The notes: generated by a model from the letters alone, not told the origin. DNA of 64,000 nt from Legionella yabuuchiae (GCF_900640115.1 NZ_CAAAIW010000002.1:1-64000); one strand, 5' to 3'. Positions 1-8,171 are shown, counted from the stretch's first letter. Program-made: numbers and translations.

Positions 1-113
1 AAGCCATAACTACTTTCTTCAAACAAATTGGGCGTAAAAAGAAATTATTGAGAGCTAGGCTCACTGATAAATTTCAAATTGTCAGTGAACCTAATTTCGG
101 ATTTTGAAGTGTA

Positions 114-782
114 ATGGCTATAGGACAAAATCAATATCGTTATTATAAGAAGAGTCAATTAGTTGATTTAAAACAAATCTTATTCTTTAAAGCACTAGGT
201 CTAAGTCTTGATGATATCAAAACGATACTTAATTGTGATGACTATGCACAAATCGATACCCTTGTTGGTAATAGAAATAAACTGACAGAAAAAATCAAGT
301 ACCTTCAAGATCTGGTAGAAAACTGTCAGGCTACAATTCAACATTGCAGAGGTAAAATAATCATGCGTGATAAAGAGTTATTTTCAGGGTTTGATGCTGA
401 AAAGCAACAAGTTTATGAAGACTATCTTACTGCTAGAGGAGTTAGCCAAGAGACTCTTGATGAGTCTTGGAAGAAAGTAACCAACCATACAAAACAGCAA
501 AAAGAAGATCTTCATAAGCAGTGCAATGAGATAACCGCTAAATTGGCAGAATGCGTAAAAAAGCAAATGCCAGCTCAAAGTACTGAAGTTCAGCAGCTAA
601 TCGCAAAGCATTATGATTGGGTATGCGAGTACTGGACACCTAATCGGGAAACTTACAAAGGTTTAGCTTCAATGTATGGAGAATACAATGAGTTTTCTTC
701 ATTTTACCAAGGCTATCATAAAGACATGGTGGCGTTTTTGCAGCAAGCAATGACTTATTATGCAGATACAAAATTGAAGTAG
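114..782 (+). CDS. MerR-family regulator with TipAS domain, N-terminally truncated
   Basis: The protein (222 aa) starts inside the usual MerR winged-helix domain. Residues 5-40 (QYRYYKKSQLVDLKQILFF, then LGLSLDDIKTIL) match the second half of a MerR HTH, but the first ~35 residues with helix-turn-helix 1 are missing. An in-frame TGA at 105-107 closes the frame upstream. Residues ~45-85 look like the dimerisation coiled coil, and residues ~95-215 (EYWTPNRETYKGL, FYQGYHKDMVAFLQQA) resemble the TipAS ligand-binding domain. TipA-type regulators normally bind thiopeptides or other drugs and activate efflux genes. Without the recognition helix this copy probably does not bind DNA as a classical MerR protein. 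It may be a pseudogene, or act as a free TipAS-like binding protein. Family assignment is firm; functionality is uncertain. Confidence 0.7.
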   Translation: MAIGQNQYRYYKKSQLVDLKQILFFKALGLSLDDIKTILNCDDYAQIDTLVGNRNKLTEKIKYLQDLVENCQATIQHCRGKIIMRDKELFSGFDAEKQQVYEDYLTARGVSQETLDESWKKVTNHTKQQKEDLHKQCNEITAKLAECVKKQMPAQSTEVQQLIAKHYDWVCEYWTPNRETYKGLASMYGEYNEFSSFYQGYHKDMVAFLQQAMTYYADTKLK

Positions 783-796
783 TTCAATATTAACTG

Positions 797-836
797 CTAA
801 TCACTAACAATGCTCAGCTGAGTGGTTAGAGATTAG
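797..836. other. Imperfect inverted repeat after the MerR-like gene
   Basis: Arms CTAATCACTAAC (797-808) and GTTAGAGATTAG (825-836) pair with one mismatch, and the loop itself contains CTCAGCTGAG. No T-run follows, so a classical intrinsic terminator is not supported. It may be a structural 3' end or an operator. Confidence 0.4.
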
Positions 837-944
837 TAGCTTCAATAGACATTTTTGTCCCAAAAATACAACATATACATTGCCGTTTAGTCTCAAGTAA
901 TGAAAAATCGATGTTAAAGGTAAGCTTTAAGAGAGGGAAGATAA

Positions 945-1550
945 ATGAGAGTATTAATTGTTGGTGCTTATGGAACCATCGGGAAGTATGTAACTCAAGA
1001 ACTGAGGCGGGATACAGATATAGTTACAGCAAGTTATTCACAAGGTGACCTACATGTAGATTTAAACTCTGTTGATTCTATCAATGCGATGTATGATAAG
1101 GTAAATCTGGAATTAGATGCTGTCGTATGCGTTGCTTCAAGAGGGGTGGTTTTAAAGCACCTAACTGACATGCGAGTGACAGACTATCATGAAAGCTTAC
1201 AACAGAAGTTTTTTGGTCAAATTCAATTGGTTTTGGCGGGCATAGACAAGGTTAAAGAAGGAGGATCTTTTACCCTTACTACAGGAATTATGAATAGAGA
1301 TTTTATCAAACATGGCTCTGCTCCAGCCATTGTAAATAGTGCAGTGGAGGGATTTGTAAGATCTGCTTGCCTAGAGATGCCAAAAAAATTAAGGTTAAAC
1401 GCGGTTTCTCCTGCATTGCTTGAGGACTCTGTTGAGGCCTATGCCGATTATTGTCCTGGCTATGAGCCAGTATCAGGTCAAAAAGTGGCTCGTTCTTACC
1501 GAAGAAGCGTTTACGGGATCCAAACAGGACAAATATTTTGTCCGGAATAA
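945..1550 (+). CDS. Short atypical SDR-family oxidoreductase
   Basis: A 201-aa Rossmann-fold protein beginning RVLIVGAYGTIGKYV, with the GxxGxxG NAD(P)-binding motif at residues 7-13. Further SDR landmarks are DLNSVDSI (cofactor-binding acidic residue region), AVVCVASRG in the NNAG position, and NSAVEGFVRSA followed by LRLNAVSPALL, the usual helix F and post-catalytic strand. The YxxxK catalytic pair is not evident: the Tyr position reads APAIVNSAVEG. It therefore belongs to the short ~200-aa atypical SDR group whose catalysis is unclear. GAGAGGGAAG lies 7-10 bases before the ATG and supports the start. It stands alone between a MerR-like gene and mobile-element debris. Confidence 0.75.
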   Translation: MRVLIVGAYGTIGKYVTQELRRDTDIVTASYSQGDLHVDLNSVDSINAMYDKVNLELDAVVCVASRGVVLKHLTDMRVTDYHESLQQKFFGQIQLVLAGIDKVKEGGSFTLTTGIMNRDFIKHGSAPAIVNSAVEGFVRSACLEMPKKLRLNAVSPALLEDSVEAYADYCPGYEPVSGQKVARSYRRSVYGIQTGQIFCPE

Positions 1551-1588
1551 ATTATCTCAAAAACCCATACATTAAAGCCTTGCAGTTG

Positions 1589-1736
1589 ATTTTCGAGCTG
1601 TTGCGACACGAAATGTTATGCTGAAGCTTCTAGACGAGAAAAACGTTTCAAAAATTCGCGGCTTCAATGGAAAATAAATATTATCGAGCAAGTAAATTCT
1701 GCATGGCGTGATTTACACGAAGATATTTGCCCTTAA
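1589..1736 (+). pseudogene. Fused remnant: IS5-type transposase tail joined to GIY-YIG nuclease tail
   Basis: Bases 1589-1616 match, with about three changes, the 3' part of the IS5-type transposase on the other strand near 7484-7511 (encoding FRAVATR). From about 1612 the frame reads AEASRREKRFKN, then QWKINIIEQVNSAWRDLHED and a TAA at 1734-1736. That is nearly the same as the C-terminus of the intact GIY-YIG protein at 7072-7362. The order transposase end, GIY-YIG end, 67-bp repeat is the same as in the intact block, so this is an internal-deletion derivative of it. It is not a functional gene. Confidence 0.7.
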
Positions 1737-1741
1737 GTACG

Positions 1742-1807
1742 ATCGTTTGGATGCCGCGAACAAACCGCATCACGTAGGGCGGCGGGATGAATTGTCAACA
1801 GTCCTAG
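1742..1807 (+). repeat. Dispersed repeat R1, copy a (REP-like)
   Basis: A 66-base sequence running from ATCGTTTGGATGCCGCG to TTGTCAACAGTCCTAG. It is closely similar to copies at 7000-7066 (inverted) and 8270-8336. The other copies contain the hairpin TGCCGCGG-ACAAG-CCGCGGCA; here that stem is decayed. It sits immediately downstream of a GIY-YIG gene remnant, as copy b does for the intact gene. Confidence 0.8.
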
Positions 1808-2055
1808 CTTTTTTTCTCTGCTTGTAAGTGTTGATATTTATGCAACAAGCGCTCAACCTCCGCCATATAGAAACGAGTTTCTTCATGAGCTGGCATGTTT
1901 TCACTTTCAGCAGTAATTCGCAAATTTATATCATCCAGCCAGTTGGTTAGTACTTTTATTTTTTCATCCACACTTAACTCATCGTCTAACTCCACCTCTC
2001 TAGGGGTTGTGTAAAACTTAACTGGATTTGCAATTTTGTCCTTTGCTGTAATCAT
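1804..2055 (-). CDS. Small conserved-looking hypothetical protein
   Basis: An 83-aa acidic, helical protein (TPREVELDDELSVDEKIKVL, then MAEVERLLHKYQHLQAEKKS). It has no signal peptide, membrane segment or known catalytic motif that I can recognise. The start is preceded by GGACAATGG-type sequence, a weak ribosome site. It lies 57 bases downstream of the DUF502 gene on the same strand and could be cotranscribed. The regular codon use and charged helices suggest a real gene, but the function is unknown. Its 3' end touches repeat R1. Confidence 0.6.
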   Translation of the reverse strand: MITAKDKIANPVKFYTTPREVELDDELSVDEKIKVLTNWLDDINLRITAESENMPAHEETRFYMAEVERLLHKYQHLQAEKKS

Positions 2056-2112
2056 TCCATTGTCCTATTGATAACGTTAGCGATTACTTTAATTTTAGCT
2101 GAAAATCTGGAT

Positions 2113-2700
2113 TTATTTCTTAATTCCACCGATTAAAGCCCATTTCAGGGCTTGTTTAGAGCTTAAATTAACCTTGGTGACGCAACGTTCCGGCACGTAC
2201 ACCGTAAACCCGCCAAGCTGATAACTCATAGGGAGATAAACAGAAATCCAACCCTCTTTACCTATCCCCTTTGGCGCATTGTCAAATTCTTTTCGAGTTA
2301 CAATGCCAAGCATTCTAAAATTTAGTTCTTCAAATTCAACCATGACCACTTCTTCTCCTCCAGGGGTGGAAGGCTTGGTTAAATACTTAACAATTGATTG
2401 TAATGAGTCGTAAATCTCACCAATAACAGGTAATTTACTGATAAATCGGTTTAACAAGTCGTTAATATAGCGAGTAATATAGATTTGAAGCAGAAGCCCA
2501 AAGGTAAACACTAAAACTAGGGCGGCAATTAATCCCATACCAGGAAAGTAAAAGCCTCCCAAAATTAATTTCAAGGCTTCGCCAAATGTAATTTCAATGT
2601 TTTTCAATAACCAGAAGAAAAAATAGAGCGTTAAATACAAAGGAAGTAAAGTAAACAACCCTTTCCAAAATATTGATGATAACTTTCCTTGCATTTTCAT
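2113..2700 (-). CDS. DUF502 family integral membrane protein
   Basis: A 195-aa membrane protein with two hydrophobic segments, residues ~12-34 (GLFTLLPLYLTLYFFFWLL) and ~50-75 (GMGLIAALVLVFTFGLLLQI). The family signatures are a TLLPLYLT start, PGMGL between the two segments, and LNRFISKLPVIGEIYDSLQ, then YLTKPS and an EV-VMVEFEE strand. The cytosolic C-terminal half of DUF502 proteins has no established enzyme activity. It is followed on the same strand by the 83-aa hypothetical gene and preceded by the glutamate-synthase-like gene 60 bases upstream, so a short operon is plausible. Confidence 0.85.
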   Translation of the reverse strand: MKMQGKLSSIFWKGLFTLLPLYLTLYFFFWLLKNIEITFGEALKLILGGFYFPGMGLIAALVLVFTFGLLLQIYITRYINDLLNRFISKLPVIGEIYDSLQSIVKYLTKPSTPGGEEVVMVEFEELNFRMLGIVTRKEFDNAPKGIGKEGWISVYLPMSYQLGGFTVYVPERCVTKVNLSSKQALKWALIGGIKK

Positions 2701-2760
2701 GACCTATTCCTTGTTTTTATTCGGCTGCAAAGCTCGATGCTGGTTTGTTTGTTGCTTCAG

Positions 2761-4284
2761 TTATTTATATTCTTCCAATGGCTCTTGATCTGGGAATATC
2801 TCAGCCAGTGAAACGGAAAAACCGTCTTCACGGACAATTCTGGCATGAGATCGCTGAAGCTGTCGTGGTTCATCTACCCCGCAAGAATGGCAAAGAATGG
2901 CAATTTCATGTGCCATATTGTTGGCATAATTATAAACCCGCATGGCTTTATTTTTACTAACTAAACCGCGTTGCAAGCGAGGATCGTGCGTTGTAATGCC
3001 TGTAGGACAGGTATTATTGTGACATTTCATCGCTTGAATGCAGCCTAAGGCAAACATGAAGCCACGAGCAGAATTTACGAAATCAGCGCCAGCACACAAT
3101 GCCCAAGCTACTTCGGCCGGCGTGATTAATTTCCCACTGGCAATAATTTTGATTCTATCGCGTAGATTATAGAGTACCAAAATATCCACGAGCCTTGGCA
3201 ACGATTCTTGGATCGGGATGCCCATATAATCCATGAGTCCTTGAGGTGATGCCCCCGTCCCTCCATCGGCGCTATCGAGTGAGATGAAATCAGGGGCATG
3301 CGTAATGCCTCGTTTGTGAATCGCTAAGCATAAATCGTGTACCCAATCATAACTTCCGAGGACAAATTTACAGCCCACTGGTTTGCCAGTGATGTCACGA
3401 ATGTGCTGGATTTGATCTAATAGTTCTTCAACATTGCTGATATCGACATGTCGATTAGGACTAATTGAATCTACTCCTTCAGGGATACCGCGAATTTCAG
3501 CGACTTCTTTACTTACTTTAACCGCAGGCAAGATCCCGCCTTTTCCGGGTTTGGCCCCTTGACTCAGTTTAATTTCAAACATTTTGATAGAATCTTTTTC
3601 GGCCCAAAATTTTAATTTTTCATCGGATAAAAGACCATTGGCGTCCCTAAAACCATACTTTGCTGTACCAATCTGCGCGACCAAATCACAGCCATATTCT
3701 AGATGATAAGGAGATACTCCTCCTTCCCCCGTATTAAGCCAACACCCCGCCATTTTAGCACCTTTGGATAACGCTAAAATGGCGGGTTTTGAAATCGACC
3801 CATAGCTCATAGCGGAAATATTATATATATGAGTCGAGGTGTAAGGTGTTTCACAATACGGTCCTATTGTGATCGGTCGAATAGCCGCCTCATCGCGAGC
3901 AAGCGGCGGAAAAGGAGCACTCACGAAATAAACGTCACCGGTATTGTGTAAGGGACGAGTTGACCCAAATCCAACGGTGGTGTCGACATTTTTAGCCGCA
4001 CGATAAACCCAACTTCGCTCGGCTCGATTGAATGGCAATTCCTCACGGTCGCCGGCGAAAAGATACTGTCTTAAATACTCCCCTAAAAACTCACCAATAT
4101 ATCGAAAATGGCCAATGATAGGGTAATTTCGTAAGATGGTATGGCGCTTTTGGGTTCTATCCCAAATGTATAAAGTAAACAAAAATAAAATGATACTGAT
4201 GCCAATAATTAACCACAACAGTTCATCGAATTCCCAGGCCCTTAAAATGAAAATATCACTTGGTTTTAACTGAATAGAATCCAC
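2761..4284 (-). CDS. FMN-binding glutamate synthase family protein
   Basis: A 507-aa protein matching the central FMN domain of GltB-type glutamate synthase, preceded by one hydrophobic N-terminal segment (residues ~24-41, LIIGISIILFLFTLYIW). Recognisable parts are FGSTRPL, ISAMSYGSISKPAILALSKG, NTGEGGVSPYH, KLSQGAKPGKGGILPAVKV, DGGTGASPQGLMDYMG, IKIIASGKLITPAEVAWAL and the Cys segment KCHNNTCPTGITTHDP, where GltB binds its iron-sulfur cluster. It lacks the glutaminase and GXGXG domains, so it is a stand-alone relative, probably membrane-anchored, with undefined substrate. Its length is normal for this stand-alone family. Confidence 0.85.
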   Translation of the reverse strand: MDSIQLKPSDIFILRAWEFDELLWLIIGISIILFLFTLYIWDRTQKRHTILRNYPIIGHFRYIGEFLGEYLRQYLFAGDREELPFNRAERSWVYRAAKNVDTTVGFGSTRPLHNTGDVYFVSAPFPPLARDEAAIRPITIGPYCETPYTSTHIYNISAMSYGSISKPAILALSKGAKMAGCWLNTGEGGVSPYHLEYGCDLVAQIGTAKYGFRDANGLLSDEKLKFWAEKDSIKMFEIKLSQGAKPGKGGILPAVKVSKEVAEIRGIPEGVDSISPNRHVDISNVEELLDQIQHIRDITGKPVGCKFVLGSYDWVHDLCLAIHKRGITHAPDFISLDSADGGTGASPQGLMDYMGIPIQESLPRLVDILVLYNLRDRIKIIASGKLITPAEVAWALCAGADFVNSARGFMFALGCIQAMKCHNNTCPTGITTHDPRLQRGLVSKNKAMRVYNYANNMAHEIAILCHSCGVDEPRQLQRSHARIVREDGFSVSLAEIFPDQEPLEEYK

Positions 4285-4348
4285 TTTGTATCCTTTTTTC
4301 GTAGAGGATGCTCTTTCTTATCATCTTACCGCTAGCCTCATTATAAAT

Positions 4349-4509
4349 ATACCCGTGATTTTTCAAAATGTGTGATTGATGCTTTTTCTTTTTCGCCCTG
4401 CCGCATTTTAAAAAACTCGCAAGGGAATGAGCCATTACTCGCTTTTTAAAATGCAACAGGACAAAAAATAAAGGCACTAAAAACACGCATTTTGAAAGAT
4501 CACGGGTAT
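4349..4509. repeat. Palindromic MITE-like repeat R2, copy 1
   Basis: A ~161-bp element with ~25-bp terminal inverted repeats (ATACCCGTGATTTTTCAAAATG against CATTTTGAAAGATCACGGGTAT). It has a second inner inverted repeat (GCATTTTAAAAA ... TTTTTAAAATGC) around a core with GAATGAGCCATTACTCGC. Related copies lie at about 10985-11107 and 34143-34295. It occupies most of the 312-base gap between two divergently placed genes and encodes nothing convincing. Confidence 0.8.
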
Positions 4510-4596
4510 ATGCCCCGCTAATTTTTCATACCAAAATCGATTTCTCTCAGTGGTATATACTTATTAATAGAAGATAAAAATACAGGAGGCATAGTC

Positions 4597-5160
4597 ATGA
4601 CTATAAATACTTCATTAGCAAATCACTTGTTGATTGCTATGCCTTCATTGAATGATCCAAATTTCAAAAAGTCAGTGGTGTACGTTTGTGAACATCACGT
4701 ACAAGGATCGGTAGGCCTAATTATTAATCGTCCATTAGAGTTTCCATTGGGATTTGTATTCGATCAATTGCATATTGAGGCCAAGAAAAATGAGCAAAAC
4801 GATATGCCTTTGTTGTATGGTGGGCCCATCCAACCCGATAGAGGATTTGTTATCCATAGACCCTTTGGTCATTGGCGTTCAAGTCTTTCTCTACGAGACG
4901 ACGTGACGGTCACCACCTCGAATGATATTATTCGAGCCATTGCTGATGACCATGGTCCTAAGGATGTTCTAGTGACCTTGGGTTATACCTTATGGAATGA
5001 GAATCAATTGGAACAAGAAATGCTTGATAATGTGTGGCTGGTTTGCCCCTTTAATCCCGAAATTGTGTATGATGTACCGTTTGAAGATCGCTGGCTTTAT
5101 GCAGGAGCAAGCATTGGGGTTGATATGAGACTATTAACGTCTGGTTCTGGTCATGCCTGA
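4597..5160 (+). CDS. yqgE: YqgE/AlgH family protein
   Basis: A 187-aa soluble protein of the UPF0301 (YqgE/AlgH) family. It shows the family signatures LANHLLIAMPSLNDPNFKKS, VVYVCEHHVQGSVGLIINRP, LLYGGPIQPDRGFVIHR and LVTLGYTLWNENQLEQEM, ending in a PFEDRW segment. The biochemical role of the family is not settled; AlgH was named as a regulator of alginate synthesis in Pseudomonas. CAGGAGGCATAGTC before the ATG is a strong ribosome site. It overlaps the downstream ruvX gene by 8 bases, the usual yqgE-ruvX coupling. Confidence 0.93.
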   Translation: MTINTSLANHLLIAMPSLNDPNFKKSVVYVCEHHVQGSVGLIINRPLEFPLGFVFDQLHIEAKKNEQNDMPLLYGGPIQPDRGFVIHRPFGHWRSSLSLRDDVTVTTSNDIIRAIADDHGPKDVLVTLGYTLWNENQLEQEMLDNVWLVCPFNPEIVYDVPFEDRWLYAGASIGVDMRLLTSGSGHA

Positions 5161-5569
5161 AGGCGTTTTTCTTGGTTTTGATTTTGGTTTTAAACGAATT
5201 GGAGTGGCGGTTGGTCAGCGGTTAACGGCCAGCGCTTCACCTTTGCCTACATTACCTGCCACACAAGGCAATCCTGATTGGATAAAACTCGAATTATTAA
5301 TCAATCAATGGCGGCCTAACGCTTTGATTGTAGGATTGCCCAAAACCATCGATAACGAAGAACTATACACAACCGCTGCAAGCCGCCGATTTGCTAAGCA
5401 ACTAAACAAACGTTTTTCCCTGCCCGTTTATCTTGAAGATGAACGGCTATCAACCAAAGAAGCGCGAGCTTATTTATTTGAAAAAGGGGGGTATCGTAAG
5501 TTGAGCCAGGCAGAAATTGACAGCATCGCTGCCTGCATTATTTTAGAGCAATGGTTGCAACATTCTTAA
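5153..5569 (+). CDS. ruvX: RuvX/YqgF-type Holliday-junction resolvase homologue
   Basis: A 138-aa RNase H-fold nuclease. The N-terminal LGFDFGFKRIGVAVG contains the first catalytic Asp. LIVGLPKTIDNEE, YLEDERLSTKEARAYL and AEIDSIAACIILEQWL carry the remaining acidic residues, ending in the DSxAA motif. Family members act in 16S/pre-rRNA 5' processing or Holliday-junction resolution. The length is normal. Translation is probably coupled to yqgE through the 8-base overlap. Confidence 0.93.
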   Translation: MPEGVFLGFDFGFKRIGVAVGQRLTASASPLPTLPATQGNPDWIKLELLINQWRPNALIVGLPKTIDNEELYTTAASRRFAKQLNKRFSLPVYLEDERLSTKEARAYLFEKGGYRKLSQAEIDSIAACIILEQWLQHS

Positions 5570-5591
5570 CGTTTCCTTCTTTGCACATCCT

Positions 5592-5620
5592 AGGGGCACG
5601 TAAAGTCTAGTGCCTTTTCT
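5592..5620 (+). terminator. Probable terminator after ruvX
   Basis: AGGGGCAC ... GTGCCTTTTCT about 25 bases after the ruvX stop. The stem of 5-6 bp (GGCAC/GTGCC) is followed by a T-rich tail. It is weak but well placed. Confidence 0.45.
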
Positions 5621-5690
5621 TGTAAATACGTTTTCTAATGTGTGTCGTCTCGGAATTTAGTGCCGCTTAGCGAGTTTACGAGCTAAGCAG

Positions 5691-6120
5691 CACTTGCCTC
5701 GTGAAGAAATCATCCATGATGTTGAGCCTTCAGAAGGGCAGTGCGAATACGGCTGTGAAAAAAGAGAACTGGTGAAGAAGTCAGTGAGCAGTTGGAAGTC
5801 ATTCCAGCTAGCATCAAAGTTATTGCTCACATCCGACCTAAATATGCGTGTAACCTTTCTTTTGCTGAGCTCGTTAAAATCGCTAAAACGACAGGTAAAA
5901 GTCAATTAAGCCTTTGCCTATATTAAAAAATCTACGCTATTGAAAAACAAGCCAAAGCGATGGGGCTCAACCCTGAACAACGTCAGGCATTCAGACTTGA
6001 AAAAGCAAGCCCCCTATTGGATGAGCTCTTTGCCTGGGTGAAGAAAACCTTAAAAACCGCAACAGTTTGGGCGACATCATCTGGTTTAGTCCTTTTTTCT
6101 TCTTTTTCACCCTTTTTTCA
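5691..6120 (+). pseudogene. IS66-family transposase (TnpC) remnant
   Basis: Three pieces of an IS66 transposase in different frames. At 5691-5775 is HLPREEIIHDVEPSEG with a Cys-x-x-x-Cys zinc region. At about 5775-5860, after a frameshift, is GEEVSEQLEVIPASIKVIAH followed by IRPKYACN. At 5937-6060 is IEKQAKAMGLNPEQRQAF, then LEKASPLLDELFAWV. The catalytic core between the zinc region and the C-terminal segment is deleted and there are internal stops. It is dead IS debris filling the 600-base gap between ruvX and the ModA-like gene. Confidence 0.8.
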
Positions 6121-6174
6121 GGCTCATTTTGTATTGGAAGAGACTTCCTGAAACTCTATTCTATGTGCTCTTTA

Positions 6175-6951
6175 TTACGCTGCAAGATCATACTGCTGTA
6201 ATATTTTTTGTGCAGAAGGGGAAGTCAAGTAGTCATAGAATGATTTTGCTGCTGGATTTTTACTTCCTTGATTCAATAAAATCACCTTCTGGGTAATCGG
6301 TGTGTATAGATTTTGAGGGACAATCAAAACCGATTTTTGGTTAGGAACATTGGATTGCTCTTTTAAGTGGATTAGTTGAGCTTTGCTAACAAAGCCTGCA
6401 TCTGCTTTGCCGTCGATGATTGTTATAAGAGCATCATGAGCATTATCAGCTATAATTAGATTTGGTTGTAAATTCTGCCATACGTTTAATTTATTTAATA
6501 CCTCTTTGGCTGCAAAGCCAAATGGTGCATGATCCGGGTTAGACATCACTAAGGTTTTGGAATATTTATGCAAAAATTCTTTTATGTCTGCGTTTTGTAT
6601 ATTAGTATTAGGCGCCCATAAAACCAACACACCTCGAGCGATTGTTTCGATATTTTTCGAGTCGGCTAGGTTTGATTGTATAAGCCGATCAGCATATTGA
6701 TTATTTGCAGGAATAAATATATCAATTGCCGCATGGTTAAGAATATTTTTGTATAGTTTTTCTGAGGCATCAGAATAAACTTTAATTTTATTATTAGTTT
6801 CCCTCTCATATTGCTTTGCAATCTTTTTTATCACTAAAGATATATTGCTAGCGGAGGCAACATTAATATATTGAGTGGGGGCAGCATAAGTTTGGGTAAT
6901 GAATATAAAGCAAGTCAATAATAAAATATTGCGAAGGCTTGTTTTGAACAT
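6175..6951 (-). CDS. modA: ModA-like periplasmic molybdate/oxyanion-binding protein
   Basis: A 258-aa class II substrate-binding protein with a Sec signal peptide (residues 1-23, hydrophobic core ILLLTCFIFI, cleavage after YAA). ModA landmarks are INVASASNISLVIKKIAKQY, KIKVYSDASEKLYKNI, DIFIPANNQYADRL, LVLWAPN, LVMSNPDHAPFGFAAKEVL and DGKADAGFVSKAQL. The usual SSG before the ligand loop reads SDASEKL, so specificity for molybdate is inferred only. No modB or modC lies nearby, so the permease must be elsewhere or the protein is an orphan. The Sec signal and full length argue that it is a working gene. Confidence 0.8.
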   Translation of the reverse strand: MFKTSLRNILLLTCFIFITQTYAAPTQYINVASASNISLVIKKIAKQYERETNNKIKVYSDASEKLYKNILNHAAIDIFIPANNQYADRLIQSNLADSKNIETIARGVLVLWAPNTNIQNADIKEFLHKYSKTLVMSNPDHAPFGFAAKEVLNKLNVWQNLQPNLIIADNAHDALITIIDGKADAGFVSKAQLIHLKEQSNVPNQKSVLIVPQNLYTPITQKVILLNQGSKNPAAKSFYDYLTSPSAQKILQQYDLAA

Positions 6952-6999
6952 ATTATACGCTCCTTGTATTCAGTTTAGTAAGGACAAAAATCTAAAATC

Positions 7000-7066
7000 C
7001 TAGGGGCTGTTGACAATTCATCCCACCTCTCTACGTGCCGCGGCTTGTCCGCGGCATCCAAACGAT
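7000..7066 (-). repeat. Dispersed repeat R1, copy b
   Basis: A 67-base copy in inverted orientation relative to copies a and c, from CTAGGGGCTGTTGACAATTC to the reverse complement of ATCGTTTGGATGCC. It contains the GC-rich hairpin TGCCGCGG-CTTGT-CCGCGGCA. It begins 5 bases beyond the stop codon of the GIY-YIG gene and forms one end of the 7000-8336 block. Confidence 0.85.
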
Positions 7067-7071
7067 CTTGC

Positions 7072-7362
7072 TTAACGGCAAATATCTTCGTATAAATCAC
7101 GCCATTCTGAATTTACTTGCTCGATAATATTTATTTTCCATTGACGCGGCCAATTTTTGAAACGTTTTTCACGTCTAGCAGCCTCAACATAGCGTTGGTG
7201 CGCCTCATAAAAGACCAATATGTTTATATTATACATGGCTGTAAAACTGGGAGCGATCTTATTTTTATGTTCCCAAACACGCTTGATCAAATCGACGGTG
7301 GAGCCAACGTAAAGGGTCCCATTACGCTTGCTTGCCATGACATAAACGTAAAATGATTTCAT
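7072..7362 (-). CDS. GIY-YIG nuclease-domain small protein
   Basis: A 96-aa UvrC-like GIY-YIG endonuclease of the stand-alone YhbQ/URI type. The motif reads SFYVYVMASKRNGTLYVGST (YVY ... YVG), followed by DLIKRVWEHKN with the conserved Arg and His, and EAARREKRFKNWPRQWK with the catalytic Glu. The protein is only the nuclease domain. It lies between an IS5-type transposase and repeat R1b, and a second copy of its C-terminus is fused to transposase and R1 debris near 1.6-1.8 kb. This suggests the gene travels with the repeat. Fold assignment is firm; the role as a repeat-associated nuclease is inference. Confidence 0.9.
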   Translation of the reverse strand: MKSFYVYVMASKRNGTLYVGSTVDLIKRVWEHKNKIAPSFTAMYNINILVFYEAHQRYVEAARREKRFKNWPRQWKINIIEQVNSEWRDLYEDICR

Positions 7363-7417
7363 CCCGCTTCCTTGTTTAATATTGGACTCACAGGAATAAT
7401 ATCACTAGATATCGTCA

Positions 7418-8171
7418 TTACATAGATAGCCACATGCAGGAACAGGCCATCGCAATCACCGAAGCATAGTTGCGTTTCAATTTATCATATCGTGTCGCAA
7501 CGGCTCGAAAATGTTTAAGACGTGCAAACACATTTTCTACCAAATGCCGATATTTGTATAAACGCCAGTCAATATCTGCATTACCAGTTCTAGAGTTCTG
7601 TTTTCATGGGATATTAGCTACGGCACCTTTTTCTCTGATTTGTTCACGAATATCTTCGCTATCATAGCCCTTGTCGGCAATGACATAAGCAGATCTTGGT
7701 AACTTTAAAATCAATTCCGGAGCGCCTTTTGCATCATGCACTTCACCTCCTGTCAGTTGAAATTCAATGGGTAATTCATATGAATCAACGGCCATGTGAA
7801 TTTTGGTTGTGTTCCCGCCTCTGGATTTACCGATGGCCTCGTTTTCGACACTGCAAGCACCTGTACTGTGTTGATGAGCACGAACAATACTACCATCAAT
7901 GAATTCCCATTCAAGATCTGGCTCTTGCACAAGTCCTTTAAAAAATTTTCATCAATTTGTTTTTTATCGACCAACGGTTAAACTGCTGGTAAATTGAATT
8001 CCAGCATCCAAATTCTGCTGGTAGGTCTCGCCATGGGCAGCCAACACGCATACGATATAACATGCCTTCAATGATCATTCGTAGATTAGGCTTGTCATAA
8101 ATCCTTTGTTGTAGCATAACATTCCTCAGCTTTGACCATAGCTCGTCACTGAGCATAATTTTTGGCATCAC
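7418..8171 (-). pseudogene. IS5-family transposase in two frames with an internal stop
   Basis: OrfA (8171-7938) reads MLSDELWSKLRNVML ... YRMRVGCPWRDLPAEFG, the typical IS5 N-terminal domain. OrfB continues as LVQEPDLEWEFIDGSIVRAH (DDE first Asp), SRGGNTTKIHMAVD, VIADKGYDSEDIREQI (second Asp) and, past a TGA at about 7603-7605, LYKYRHLVENVFARLKHF with the final Glu, ending at 7418. The two frames meet at TTTTTTAAA near 7940, where IS5 relatives use frameshifting. The in-frame TGA inside the DDE domain (probably CGA to TGA) makes this copy inactive. Clear terminal inverted repeats specific to the IS were not found. Confidence 0.85.

Noticed and set aside
4256..4486. 76-codon open frame on the minus strand upstream of the glutamate-synthase-like gene
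   Set aside because: It lies almost wholly inside the palindromic R2 repeat; the protein is Lys-rich and low in information, with no ribosome site.
5657..5909. Minus-strand 82-codon frame over the IS66 debris
   Set aside because: Antisense shadow; the plus strand clearly carries transposase fragments.
7418..8171. Active IS5 element with programmed frameshift
   Set aside because: Even if frameshifting joins the two frames, a TGA lies within the DDE domain, and no element-specific terminal repeats were found.
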